Origin: CAZUDO01 sp964618895
Lineage (GTDB): Bacteria > Desulfobacterota > Binatia > DP-6
Length of the DNA: 64,000 bases
Assembly: GCA_964618895.1 (NCBI GenBank)
Contig: CAZUDO010000107.1
Coordinates: 1 to 64,000, forward strand
Reading direction: 5' to 3'
Positions 1 through 7,650 of the stretch are shown here, piece by piece. The number at the start of each line of letters is the position of its first letter. Position 1 is the stretch's first letter. The position numbers and the translations under genes were made by a program. The notes beneath the pieces were generated by a model. The model ran no database searches and was not told where the DNA came from. It saw only the letters and a list, made by a program, of their open reading frames with translations.

Positions 1-119
1 TCGAGGTGACGTATCCCCGGCGCGCCCACAACCCGCTCCTGCGTCAGGTCCCCTGGCGCACCCTGCCCATGCAGTTGCCCGTCCAGTCGGGCACCGAGCT
101 GGAACTGCGGTTCACGTGA
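1..119 (+). CDS. C-terminal end of an unidentified protein (partial)
   Basis: The window opens inside a reading frame whose codons begin at base 3 and end with TGA at 117-119, giving 38 residues that finish in LELRFT. The 5' part lies outside the window, so no family can be named. The tail is basic and proline-rich, then ends in an alternating hydrophobic strand-like stretch. It converges on the antitoxin-like gene that follows. That this is a real gene end is plausible but unproven. Confidence 0.35.
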   Translation, partial: EVTYPRRAHNPLLRQVPWRTLPMQLPVQSGTELELRFT

Positions 120-136
120 GCGTCAGCTGGCCGTTC

Positions 137-352
137 TTATGTCGGGTGACGCTGATCCCCTCCGCGAAAATCGGTGCTCAGGTGGAGAATGGCGTGCTCG
201 GCGATGGTGCGCCGGGCGGCTTCCTGAGCACTGACGAGGACAAAGTCGGTCAGGCTACGCCCCTGGAGATCCGCCGCCCGCTTGAGGAGTCTCTTCTGCT
301 CCGGAGTGGTTCGCACGTCGAAGCGCTCTCCGCGCAGACTGCTCGCTCGCAT
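137..352 (-). CDS. DUF1778 (TacA-type) antitoxin, C-terminally truncated
   Basis: This 71-residue protein has the DUF1778 core. An N-terminal RFDVRTTPEQK strand begins the ribbon-helix-helix that binds DNA, and it is followed by LLKRAADLQGRSLTDFVL and the QEAARR..IAEH helix. Family members normally continue about 15-20 residues past the LxLS motif to wrap around a GNAT acetyltransferase toxin (TacT). Here the sequence leaves the family at LHLSTDF and ends in an unrelated GGDQRHPT tail. No acetyltransferase gene follows on this strand; the next gene is the convergent plus-strand fragment. An ATG start with a GA-rich upstream stretch is present. I infer an orphan antitoxin remnant that may still bind DNA but has probably lost the toxin-neutralising part. 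Confidence 0.6.
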   Translation of the reverse strand: MRASSLRGERFDVRTTPEQKRLLKRAADLQGRSLTDFVLVSAQEAARRTIAEHAILHLSTDFRGGDQRHPT

Positions 353-444
353 GCGCCCTCGCCCTCATGAATTGCTGTACGGGGGATAACCGTACAAGTC
401 AAGCTTTGCTCCCCGACCCGTTCCATGTGCCGCATCGCCAGACG

Positions 445-1011
445 TCACACCACCCACCGCCCCTCCGCCCCGGCCTCCCCGATGTAGATGCACCACATCC
501 CCGTCCGGACCCGCGTCGTCAGGTGCCGTCCCAGCGCCGGGTGCAGCTCGCCGATGCGCACCAGCGCGGCCTTGATCCGCTGCGTGACCGCCAGGCGCGC
601 CCGTTCGGCATCGGTCAGCGCGCTGGGTGTGGCCGGCGCCGCAGCGCTGAGCAGCTCGCGGGCGAGGACGTCCATCTCCGCGTCGATGCGGCGCAGGCGT
701 CCGCTGTCGCGCCAGCGCTCCGCTTCCTCCCGCTCGGCGGCCAGCTCCTGCATGCGCCGGCGGTGGCGGCCGCGGGCGGCGGCGGCCTCCAGGTGGTGCC
801 CCGACTCGCCGGCGGTGTCCGCGGTCGCGATCAGGTCGATGGCGTGCACCTTCTTCCCCGGCTGACGCAGCAGCTCCGCCAGGTAGCGGAGCCCCTTGGC
901 GTCGCGGAGGCGAACCAGCATCGCCTGATGGACGAGTGTCCAGTACGCCCCCTCGCGCCGGAACACGTTGCCGGTCGGCGGGCCGCCGCCGCCGTCAGGC
1001 CCGGCAACCAT
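445..1011 (-). pseudogene. C-terminal domain remnant of an ATPase/LuxR-type regulator
   Basis: The frame contains FRREGAYWTLVHQ followed by VRLRDAKGLRYLAELLRQPG and an HAIDL segment. This is the signature found near the C-terminus of large AAA-ATPase or adenylate-cyclase-like signalling proteins in deltaproteobacteria. The rest is a helical, Arg/Ala/Glu-rich stretch ending in RTGMWCIYIGEAG. No ATPase or cyclase domain precedes it. The open frame extends back to 1191, but its first 60 codons are antisense to a radical SAM fragment, so Met at 1011 is the earliest sensible start. I read it as a detached gene end brought next to foreign sequence; expression is doubtful. Confidence 0.5.
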
Positions 1012-1363
1012 GCTGAGCAGCGGCGCGAGGATCGGCCCCTTCCGCGACGTCCCCTTGGTCGAGGAACGGCTGCCCGAGTTGCGCGCCGCCACCTTCGCCT
1101 GGGGGCGACGCCCGTTCTTCGCCACCACGATTTCGCTGCTGGCCAGCACCGGCTGCCCGTACACGTGCGACTTCTGCGTCGACTGGGACACCCCGTACCA
1201 TCAGCTGTCGCTCGATCGGCTGGCGGCGGATCTACGCACCTTGTCCACCCGGCTTCCCGGCGTGATGTACGGCTTTCACGACCCGAACTTCGCCGTGCGC
1301 TTCGACGACGTGCTCGTGACCGGTCTTGGCCTGGTAGGGGTGCCGCGTTCTGGCGCACCATAA
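968..1363 (+). pseudogene. Radical SAM enzyme fragment (CxxxCxFC core)
   Basis: From about 1030 to 1325 the plus strand reads as the middle of a B12-type radical SAM protein: PELRAATFAWGRRPF, then the cluster-binding loop TGCPYTCDFCVDWDTPY with three cysteines, then VMYGFHDPNFAVRFDDVL. The cluster normally binds 4Fe-4S and S-adenosylmethionine. Everything else is missing: there is no upstream cobalamin-binding part, and the frame decays after FDDVL into LVTGLGLVGVP. At 445-1011 and in the antisense overlap it abuts a minus-strand regulator fragment. About 100 residues survive of a protein usually over 400 long, so this is a relic, not a functional enzyme. Confidence 0.7.
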
Positions 1364-1365
1364 CG

Positions 1366-1397
1366 AACTTTGACAAAGTTGGCTGTTCTGGGATACC
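1366..1397 (+). promoter_or_regulatory. Palindromic operator overlapping the parD promoter
   Basis: Bases 1366-1380 form a perfect 7-bp inverted repeat around a single base (AACTTTG-A-CAAAGTT). Its centre contains TTGACA (1370-1375), a consensus -35 box. A weak -10-like GATACC lies at 1392-1397, just before the antitoxin ATG at 1407. Type II antitoxins of the ParD family repress their own promoter by binding such palindromes, so this is the likely autoregulatory site. Confidence 0.6.
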
Positions 1398-1406
1398 CTT
1401 TTGCTC

Positions 1407-1670
1407 ATGAACGTATCCCTGACCAAGGAGCTCGAGGAGCTCGTAAACGACAAAGTGAAGAGCGGCCGATACCTCTCGGCGAGCGAGGTCGTGCGCGAGG
1501 CTCTACGTCTCCTCGAGGAGAGGGACCGGATGAAGGAGTTCCGACTCCAGGAGCTGCGAGCAGAGGTCAACAAGGGCTTGGCGCAGCTCGACACGGGTGA
1601 GTCCTTGCACGGCGAGGAAGTCTTCCGAAAGCTGCGTGCCAAGAGCGCGTCCCGACCTCGCAGAGCCTGA
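1407..1670 (+). CDS. parD: ParD-family ribbon-helix-helix antitoxin
   Basis: This 87-residue protein opens with MNVSLTKELEELVNDKV and continues SGRYLSASEVVREALRLLEE, the standard ParD/CopG-like fold: a DNA-binding beta strand and two helices. An acidic or basic C-terminal tail normally wraps the ParE toxin. ATG 1407 is chosen over an upstream TTG at 1401 because family members begin at this Met. A palindromic operator with a TTGACA box sits 26-41 bases upstream. Its stop codon overlaps the start of the toxin frame (TGATG at 1668-1672), the usual translational coupling. The toxin itself is broken, so this antitoxin is probably an orphan that still controls its promoter. Confidence 0.82.
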   Translation: MNVSLTKELEELVNDKVKSGRYLSASEVVREALRLLEERDRMKEFRLQELRAEVNKGLAQLDTGESLHGEEVFRKLRAKSASRPRRA

Positions 1671-1928
1671 TGCCACGCGTCGTCTTTGCCCGCATCGCCG
1701 AACAAGACTTGGACGACATCGAAGCACACGTCGCCGACCATCAGCCGCCGAAGAGCTGGTAGAGACCTTCCACGAGAAGTGCCGCTTACTCGCCACTCAA
1801 CCGGAGATGGGCCGGGCCTGAGAAGCTTCCCCGTCGGTAGCTACGTCATCTTCTACCGACCGGCCACGGACGGTATCGAGGTCGCTCGCGTTCTTAGCGG
1901 CGCTCGCGACATCGACGCCCTCTTCTAG
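1670..1928 (+). pseudogene. parE: ParE/RelE-type toxin broken by two frameshifts
   Basis: All parts of a ParE toxin can be read, but in three frames. ATG 1670 starts MPRVVFARIAEQDLDDIEAH, which runs into a stop at 1760-1762. A second frame supplies AEELVETFHEKCRLLATQPE and stops at 1821. A third supplies LRSFPVGSYVIFYRP and the ending ARVLSGARDIDALF to the stop at 1928. Together they cover the roughly 95-residue ParE fold: N-terminal strand, two helices, then the C-terminal sheet that binds gyrase in characterised members. Two shifts in the same direction, with a few codons apparently lost near 1820, mean no functional toxin is made unless the sequence has errors. Confidence 0.75.
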
Positions 1929-1982
1929 TAGCGCCGCTTCACGCCGCCCGACGTCTTCTCCTCAGCTTTCCGCCGCCGTGCC

Positions 1983-2118
1983 GTGCTGCTCATGCTGCCG
2001 GCGGTGATCGAGCGCTGGCGGTTCGAGGAGCGCGTGCTCGAACGTACCCTCGGCGACGCGTATCGGGCTTACCGGCACTCGACGCCGGCGTTCCTGCCGT
2101 CTCCGCGCGGCCCCGGGA
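1983..2118 (+). pseudogene. C-terminal scrap of an isoprenylcysteine methyltransferase-like gene
   Basis: A short frame reads VIERWRFEERVLERTLGDAY followed by RAYRHSTPAFLPS. This matches the conserved end of ICMT/PEMT-type membrane methyltransferases, where an EE..L...LG..Y..Y...TP..LP pattern lines the S-adenosylmethionine site. The upstream membrane helices are absent. A complete member of this family occurs at 13958-14470. The fragment lies between the broken ParE and the protease gene and is taken as debris. Confidence 0.45.
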
Positions 2119-2152
2119 GACCCACTGGAGGTAGCTCCGCCGGACGGCTACA

Positions 2153-3208
2153 GTGCCCCCCGTGACCTGGGCAGCCGCCCTCCTGGCCCTCTGGCTCGTG
2201 ATCCTGGTGCACGAGCTCGGACACTTCCTGGCTGCCGTCGCCACCGGGACGCGCGTCGATCGCTTCAGCGTACTCGGCATCGGGCGCCCCATCCTCCGCC
2301 TGGGGTCGTGGCGGGGAACGGAATTCGTCGTCGGCGCGGTGCCGTTCGGGGCGTACCTCTCGATCGGCGGCCTGGAGACGGAGCCCGGCGGCGACGCCGG
2401 GGAGCAGACGTTCCACGATCAGCCGCTGTGGGCACGAACCCTGGTGATCGCGGGCGGCCCGCTCGCGAACTACGTCGGCGCCATGGTCCTGCTGTTCGCG
2501 CTGTTCGCCACCACGGGCATGCCCGGACGCCCCGAGGCGATCGAAGTGGCGGGCGTCCGCGCCAGCTCCGCCGCCGAAGGGGCCGGCATCCGGGTCGGGG
2601 ACACCGTGGTGCAGATCGGCGACGTGCGCATCGATCCGGCCCGCGCCGGGCGCGACGTGGGCGAGGCGGCGCGGCGCCATCGCGGCACCACCGTTCCCGT
2701 CACGGTGCTCCGGGAGGGCGCCGAGCTCACCCTGCAGGCCGCGCTCCCCGACGGTGACCTGCCGCTCGGTGTGATGATCGCCGCCCGGCCGGGGCCGCGC
2801 CAACGCGTCGACGTGGGCATGGCCGCCGCGGCCGCCGTGCGCACCCCGATCGTCACCAGCGCACAGCAGCTGAGCGCGCTGTGGCGCGTCGTCACCGGCC
2901 GGCTGGACGCCGACATGCAGGGGCCGGTCGGGATCGCCAAGGAGATGGCCCGCTCGGCCGACGCGGGGCTCGTGCCGCTGCTGGCCACCAGCGCCCTCAT
3001 CAGCACGTTGATCGGGCTCTTCAACCTGCTGCCCCTGCCGGGACTCGACGGCAGCTACCTCGTCTTCCTCGCCTACGAGGCGGTCGTCCGGCGGCGCGTC
3101 CGGCCCGGCGTGGTCGAAGCCGTGCAGGGCTACGGCATCATGGCGTTGCTCGTCTTTATCGCCCTGGTCACGGTGGGCGACCTCCGCCACCTGTTCGGCA
3201 GCCCGTAA
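2153..3208 (+). CDS. Site-2 membrane metalloprotease (RseP/M50 family, one PDZ)
   Basis: This 351-residue polytopic membrane protein is of the M50 site-2 protease family. Such enzymes cut membrane-spanning substrates, for example anti-sigma factors, within the bilayer. The zinc motif HELGH is at residues 20-24 in the first membrane segment. The second catalytic motif NLLPLPGLDG is near residues 289-298, where the Asp completes the site. A single PDZ domain (about 125-205, with GIRVGDTVVQIGD) lies between them, and the last hydrophobic helix is near 325-345. Classical RseP has two PDZ domains and about 450 residues, so this is a compact variant. Start is GTG 2153; GTG 2162 is an alternative. 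It stands alone, and no substrate gene is obvious nearby. Confidence 0.88.
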   Translation: MPPVTWAAALLALWLVILVHELGHFLAAVATGTRVDRFSVLGIGRPILRLGSWRGTEFVVGAVPFGAYLSIGGLETEPGGDAGEQTFHDQPLWARTLVIAGGPLANYVGAMVLLFALFATTGMPGRPEAIEVAGVRASSAAEGAGIRVGDTVVQIGDVRIDPARAGRDVGEAARRHRGTTVPVTVLREGAELTLQAALPDGDLPLGVMIAARPGPRQRVDVGMAAAAAVRTPIVTSAQQLSALWRVVTGRLDADMQGPVGIAKEMARSADAGLVPLLATSALISTLIGLFNLLPLPGLDGSYLVFLAYEAVVRRRVRPGVVEAVQGYGIMALLVFIALVTVGDLRHLFGSP

Positions 3209-3251
3209 TATTTCGTTGACCCGGACGACGCGGGCTCAGTATAGGAAGCGC

Positions 3252-5192
3252 GTGACCGCCCGTCACCTCGCCGGCCTCGTGCTGCTCGCCAGTGTCGTCG
3301 GTTCGCCCGCGTCGGCCGCCTGCCCGCCCAGCTGTCCGCTCCCCGGCGGCGGCGGCGCGGGCCAGGACTGCCACGCCGAGTTCGCCAGCACGACGCTGCG
3401 CCTCAACTTCCCTCCCTTCGACCCGGCCCGACCGCGGCCGCGCCGCGAGATCCGCTGCTTCGACGGCGACGTGGGCTGCGACACCGACGGCGTGGTCAAC
3501 AACGAGTGCACTTTCGACGCCAACGTCTGCCTGCTGCGCTCGGCCGACCCGGCCCTGCCGACGTGCCTGCCGTCGGCCACGCTCTCGGTGACGGTGGCGC
3601 ACGCGGCGGTCGATCCCGATCTGCAGGCCCTGCAGACCGCACTCGCTGCACTCCTGCCGCACACCGCCGACGTGTGCACCACCGGGCAGACGTTGCGTGT
3701 GCCCCTCGGCGGTCCGCCCGGCGGGCGGCGGCGCGGCAGCAAGACCCTGCGGCTCACGACCGTCACCGCCGCCGGCACGGACATCGACCGCCTGAAGCTC
3801 ACCTGCGTGCCGCGCGACTGGCCGAGCCACGGCTACAACCACGCCAACCACCGCGCCACGCCGCTCGAGACCACCCTCGGGCCCGCCAACGCCGCCACCC
3901 TGCAGCTCGAGTGGGCGGTCGATCTGCAGCAGCTCACCGGCCTGCCCGCCAACGGGGTCACGTCCACGCCCACCGTCGGCGGCAACACGGTGTACGTCAC
4001 GTCGTGGAACGGCCGCGTCTACGCCCTCAACCGCGCCAACGGCAACGTCCGCTGGCAGTACGACACCGGTTCCGGCTCGACCACGGGGGGGTTCATCGGC
4101 GTGCAGAGCACCGCCGTCCTCACACCCGACGGGCGCGTGCTGGTCGGCGACAGCGTCGCCACCGTGCACTGTCTGAACGCGCGCACCGGGCGGTTCCTGT
4201 GGCAGCGGTCGATCGGCGACCCGTCGATCGACCACGTGTGGTCGTCGCCGCAGACCGCCAACGGCCGCGTGTTCGTGGGCATCGCATCGCACAACGACAA
4301 CCCGTGCACGCAGGGGCGGCTGGTCGCGCTGGATCTGGACACCGGCACGCCGCTCTGGACGCTCAAGACGGTGCCCGACCGCATCTGCACCACCGACACC
4401 GCCATCGCGTGCACCACCGACGCCGACTGCGGCGGCGCGCCGGGCAGCTGCGTGCAGGCGCGCGGCGCCGGCGTCACCGCCACGGTCGCGATCGACCCGG
4501 GCGGCGAGGCGGTCTACATGAACACCGTCGGCTGCTTCACCTTCCCGTCGGTGGGCGACTCGGACACCATCTTCAAGCTCGACGCCGCCACCGGCAGCGT
4601 CACGTGGAAGCAGCGCGTGCAGCCGCCGGAGCAGTTCGGGGCCACCTTCTACCACGACTTCGGCTTCCTGAACGGCCCGCTGTTGGTGTCCTCGGTAACC
4701 GGCGCACTGGTGGCGTCCGGGAGCAAGGACGGCTCGCTCTATGCGCTCGACCCCGACGACGGGTCGGTGGTGTGGTCGCGGGCGGTCCTCCCCACACCGG
4801 TAACGCCGGCGTTCGCGGGCTTCGGGCTCTTCAACGCCGCGGTCGCGTTCGCCGACCAGCGCTTCTACGCCGCCCTGTACGAATTCGCGCCGCCGACCGT
4901 GCCGGCGCCGAAGCATCTACAGGCGTTCACCATCTCGGGCGGCAACACCGTCTGGGAGGACGACATCGGGCGCAGCTGGGGCAGCGCCGCGGTGGGCGGC
5001 GGGCTCGTCTTCGTCGGCACCCAGACGGCGAACGAGTTCTACGTCTACGATGCCGCCCTCGGCACGCGGCTGAAGACGTTCACCATGCCTTCTACCGTCA
5101 GCTCCGGTGCCTCGATCGTCGACGGCACGGTGTACGTCGGCTACGGCGTGTTCGGCGCCCCGGGCGGCGTGCGGGCGTACGCGCTGCCGTAG
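3252..5192 (+). CDS. Secreted PQQ-type beta-propeller protein with Cys-rich N-terminal domain
   Basis: This 646-residue exported protein starts at GTG 3252, preceded by AGGAAG. It has a signal peptide cut after about residue 23. An N-terminal Cys-rich domain (about 38-180) contains IRCFDGDVGCDTDG, ECTFDANVC and a closing LKLTCVPRD. The same domain type recurs at 57363-58883 and 51039-51743. From about 190 onward there are repeated propeller blades of the PQQ/BamB type: GRVYALNRANGNVRWQYD, GRLVALDLDTGTPLWTL, DTIFKLDAATGSVTWKQ, GSLYALDPDDGSVVW. One loop carries extra cysteines (CTTDADCGGAPGSC). Blades of this type can be scaffolds as well as dehydrogenases, and no heme c motif is visible, so a structural or binding role is as likely as an enzymatic one. 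Confidence 0.85.
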   Translation: MTARHLAGLVLLASVVGSPASAACPPSCPLPGGGGAGQDCHAEFASTTLRLNFPPFDPARPRPRREIRCFDGDVGCDTDGVVNNECTFDANVCLLRSADPALPTCLPSATLSVTVAHAAVDPDLQALQTALAALLPHTADVCTTGQTLRVPLGGPPGGRRRGSKTLRLTTVTAAGTDIDRLKLTCVPRDWPSHGYNHANHRATPLETTLGPANAATLQLEWAVDLQQLTGLPANGVTSTPTVGGNTVYVTSWNGRVYALNRANGNVRWQYDTGSGSTTGGFIGVQSTAVLTPDGRVLVGDSVATVHCLNARTGRFLWQRSIGDPSIDHVWSSPQTANGRVFVGIASHNDNPCTQGRLVALDLDTGTPLWTLKTVPDRICTTDTAIACTTDADCGGAPGSCVQARGAGVTATVAIDPGGEAVYMNTVGCFTFPSVGDSDTIFKLDAATGSVTWKQRVQPPEQFGATFYHDFGFLNGPLLVSSVTGALVASGSKDGSLYALDPDDGSVVWSRAVLPTPVTPAFAGFGLFNAAVAFADQRFYAALYEFAPPTVPAPKHLQAFTISGGNTVWEDDIGRSWGSAAVGGGLVFVGTQTANEFYVYDAALGTRLKTFTMPSTVSSGASIVDGTVYVGYGVFGAPGGVRAYALP

Positions 5193-5239
5193 GGGTCGGC
5201 TCGCACCCCGGACGGACGCCTGCTACAGGATCCGTCGGG

Positions 5240-6811
5240 GTGGAGAGGCGGAGGGAACAGGCCCCGGGGGCATTCGCGGGTGTCGGGCGTGCCCTCGGGT
5301 CGTGGCGGACGGCGGCGGTGACGTTGCTGTCGTTCTCCTCCGGTCTGCCGCTCGGCCTGGTGTCGATCGCGATCCCCGACTGGATGCGGGCCGCTGGCCT
5401 CGACATCCGCCTGGTCGGGCTGATCACGCTGGCGCAGGCGCCGTGGGCGTTCAAGATGCTGTGGGCGCCGCTGATGGACCGCTTCACGCCCCCGCGCCTC
5501 GGCCGGCGGCGCGGCTGGGCAGCGGTGACCCAGGTAGCGCTGTTCGCGCTGACGCTCGCCCTGGCTGGCGTCGGCGACCATCCCGACGCCCCGTGGGTGG
5601 TCGCCGCGCTCGCGTTCGCGATCGCGTTCGCCTCCGCGTCGCAGGACATCGCCGTCGACGCCTACGCCGTCGAAGTGCTGCGCCCCGAGGAGCAGGGCCC
5701 GGCCGTCGGCGCGCGCATCGCTCTCTACCGTGCGGCGCTGTACGTCTCCGGCGGCGTCAGCATCACGCTTGCGGCGCGCTGGTCGTGGCCGGCGGTCAAC
5801 GCTGCGCTCGCGTGCCTGTACCTGGTGGCGCTCGTCATCACCTGGCACGCGCCCGAGCCGGAGACGACGTCCCCCGCGCCAGCAAGCCTACGCGCCGCGG
5901 TGTGGGAGCCGTTCCTCGGCTTCCTCACCCGGCACCGCGCGCTCGAGATCCTGGCCTTCGTCGTGTTCTACAAGTTCGCCGACCAGCTGGCGCAGGCGCT
6001 GACGCGCCCGTTCCTCATCGACATGGGGTACGACGCCTTCGACCGCGGCGCGGCGCTGGCGACGGTGGGCCTGGCGGCGACGCTGGTCGGGACGTTTGCC
6101 GGGGGGCTGCTCACCACCGCGCTCGGCCTCGGCCACGCGCTGTGGGGGTTCGGCTTTCTGCAGATCTTCTCGAACCTGGGCTACGTGCTGGTGGCCGGCA
6201 GTCCCCTCAGCCGGCCGCTCATGTACGCCGCCACCGGCTTCGAGAACCTCACCTCCGGCATGGGGACGGGGGCCTTCTCTGTGCTGCTCCTGCGCATGAC
6301 GCAAAAGCGCTTCTCGGCGACGCAGTATGCGCTGTTCTCGAGCCTGTTCGGCCTGCCGCGTCTGGTGGCCGGGCCGGTGAGCGGCGTCCTGGTCGACGCC
6401 CTCGGCTGGCGCACGTTCTACCTGCTCACGCTGCTCGCGGGGGTGCCCGGCATGGTCCTGCTGGCGCGCTTCGTGCCGCTCGGCGTGCGCGAGCCGGTGT
6501 TCACGGTCGAGCCGCCGCGCGCCGGCACGCCGCTCACCGCCGCGCAGCTCGCGGCGCGCGGGGCCGTGGGGGGGGGCGTGGCGCTGGTTGCGAGCGTCGC
6601 GCTGGCCGCACTCCTGGCGGCGCTCAAGACGATGCGCGTCGAGCCCGGCACGGGCTTCGCCTTCGGCCGCGCGCTCGGCGGCGTGCTGGTGCCGGTCGAG
6701 GCGGCCGGCTGGCTCCAGCTGGGCGGCGTCGCCGTGCTCGCCGCGGCGGCCGGCCTGTTCACGGCGGCGGTGTTCGCAGCGCGGCAGGGAGCGGTGGCGG
6801 CAGCTCCCTGA
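5240..6811 (+). CDS. AmpG-like MFS transporter
   Basis: This 523-residue protein of about 14 membrane segments belongs to the major facilitator superfamily. The early segment SSGLPLGLVSIAIPDWMRAA, then WAFKMLWAPLMDRF, resembles the AmpG muropeptide permease branch, which imports anhydromuropeptides during cell-wall recycling. A basic RRRG loop follows helix 3, as in MFS motif A. GTG 5240 is chosen as start because AGGA lies 9 bases upstream and earlier codons run into the previous gene. It follows the PQQ-propeller gene by 47 bases on the same strand. The substrate is inferred from family resemblance only; other MFS carriers share these features. Confidence 0.8.
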   Translation: MERRREQAPGAFAGVGRALGSWRTAAVTLLSFSSGLPLGLVSIAIPDWMRAAGLDIRLVGLITLAQAPWAFKMLWAPLMDRFTPPRLGRRRGWAAVTQVALFALTLALAGVGDHPDAPWVVAALAFAIAFASASQDIAVDAYAVEVLRPEEQGPAVGARIALYRAALYVSGGVSITLAARWSWPAVNAALACLYLVALVITWHAPEPETTSPAPASLRAAVWEPFLGFLTRHRALEILAFVVFYKFADQLAQALTRPFLIDMGYDAFDRGAALATVGLAATLVGTFAGGLLTTALGLGHALWGFGFLQIFSNLGYVLVAGSPLSRPLMYAATGFENLTSGMGTGAFSVLLLRMTQKRFSATQYALFSSLFGLPRLVAGPVSGVLVDALGWRTFYLLTLLAGVPGMVLLARFVPLGVREPVFTVEPPRAGTPLTAAQLAARGAVGGGVALVASVALAALLAALKTMRVEPGTGFAFGRALGGVLVPVEAAGWLQLGGVAVLAAAAGLFTAAVFAARQGAVAAAP

Positions 6812-6916
6812 GGTCGCGCGCGGCCGGGTCCAGGCGGGCTACAAAATGTGTGTGCACCGGCTGATGGCGCGGACGTACTACGATCTGAAGGTGGCCGTTT
6901 GACGATGAGGTCATAT

Positions 6917-6935
6917 ATGGTCATGATAAGACCAT
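6917..6935 (+). promoter_or_regulatory. Inverted-repeat operator at the Phd/VapC start
   Basis: ATGGTC (6917-6922) and GACCAT (6930-6935) form a perfect 6-bp inverted repeat around a 7-base AT-rich spacer. The right arm overlaps the antitoxin ATG at 6934. The surrounding bases are clearly more AT-rich than the neighbouring genes. Phd-type antitoxins repress their own operon through such repeats, so this is a likely autoregulatory site. Confidence 0.5.
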
Positions 6936-7194
6936 GAAGAAGGCAATGGTCTCGGAGCTGAAGACCCATCTGAGCTCCTACTTGGCCGCCGTGCGTCGGG
7001 GACAGTCCGTCGTCGTGTGCGACCGCACGACCCCCATCGCGCGGCTCGTGCCGTACGCTCCCGACGAGGACGACGGTTTCGAGGTGGTGCCGGCGTCACT
7101 CCCGGTGAGCGACTTGAAGAAGATCCGCGGTGTGCGCCCCAAGCGACCGATCGACGTGGTACGCCTGCTGCGCGAGGACCGCGACGCACGATGA
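6934..7194 (+). CDS. Phd/YefM-family antitoxin
   Basis: This 86-residue antitoxin begins MKKAMVSELKTHLSSYLAAV and continues RGQSVVVCDRTTPIARLVP, the canonical Phd/YefM DNA-binding fold. It has a strand-helix N-terminus, a hairpin carrying the prevent-host-death signature, and then a flexible toxin-binding tail ending RPIDVVRLLREDRDAR. It would repress its operon and neutralise the adjacent PIN toxin. The last codons overlap the toxin start in an ATGA arrangement at 7191-7194. An inverted repeat covers the start codon. The pair looks complete, unlike the other toxin-antitoxin loci in the first 9 kb. Confidence 0.88.
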   Translation: MKKAMVSELKTHLSSYLAAVRRGQSVVVCDRTTPIARLVPYAPDEDDGFEVVPASLPVSDLKKIRGVRPKRPIDVVRLLREDRDAR

Positions 7195-7607
7195 CCGTGT
7201 ATCTCGACACGAGCACGGTCCTGCGCGTGGTGCTCGGCCAGGCCGCGCCGCTCGCGACCTGGGGCAAGTGGGACGAGGCCTGTGCGAGCGAGCTGCTCGG
7301 GGTCGAGGCCCGGCGCGTGCTCGACCGTCTTCGTCTCGACGGATCGCTGGACGACGATCAGGTGGGAGAGTTCCACCGCGTGCTCGCCCGGATCGAGCGG
7401 ACCATCGATGGCATCCGGCTCTCTCGCCTGGTGCTCGGGCGTGCGGCGCTGCCGATGGCAACCCCCGTGAAGACGCTGGATGCGCTGCATCTGGCGAGCG
7501 CGCTCTTGTGGCGCGAGCGCAGGAACCCCGACCTGGTCTTCGCGACGCACGACCCGCAGCAAGCACGCGCGGCACGCGCCCTCGGGTTCGACTGCGTTGG
7601 TGCGTGA
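7191..7607 (+). CDS. vapC: VapC-type PIN-domain toxin
   Basis: This 138-residue PIN-domain ribonuclease uses a cluster of acidic residues to hold divalent metal and cleave RNA. Visible acidic positions are D6 (VYLDTST), E39 (LLGVEARR), D97 (KTLDALHLASAL) and D121 (FATHDPQQ), in the correct order and spacing for VapC. ATG 7191 is chosen because it overlaps the antitoxin stop as ATGA. The gene is short and complete. It is immediately followed on the opposite strand by the dead end of a TPR regulator fragment, so insertion of the module into older sequence is plausible. Confidence 0.88.
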   Translation: MTVYLDTSTVLRVVLGQAAPLATWGKWDEACASELLGVEARRVLDRLRLDGSLDDDQVGEFHRVLARIERTIDGIRLSRLVLGRAALPMATPVKTLDALHLASALLWRERRNPDLVFATHDPQQARAARALGFDCVGA

Positions 7608-7650
7608 GCTTCGGCCCGGTGCGAGGCGCTTTCACGCGCGGCCGTTCACA

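Noticed and set aside
3168..4916. Long minus-strand frame (582 codons) opposite the PQQ-propeller gene
   Set aside because: Arg/Gly/Val-rich composition with no family pattern; it is the antisense shadow of a GC-rich gene with clear propeller repeats on the plus strand.
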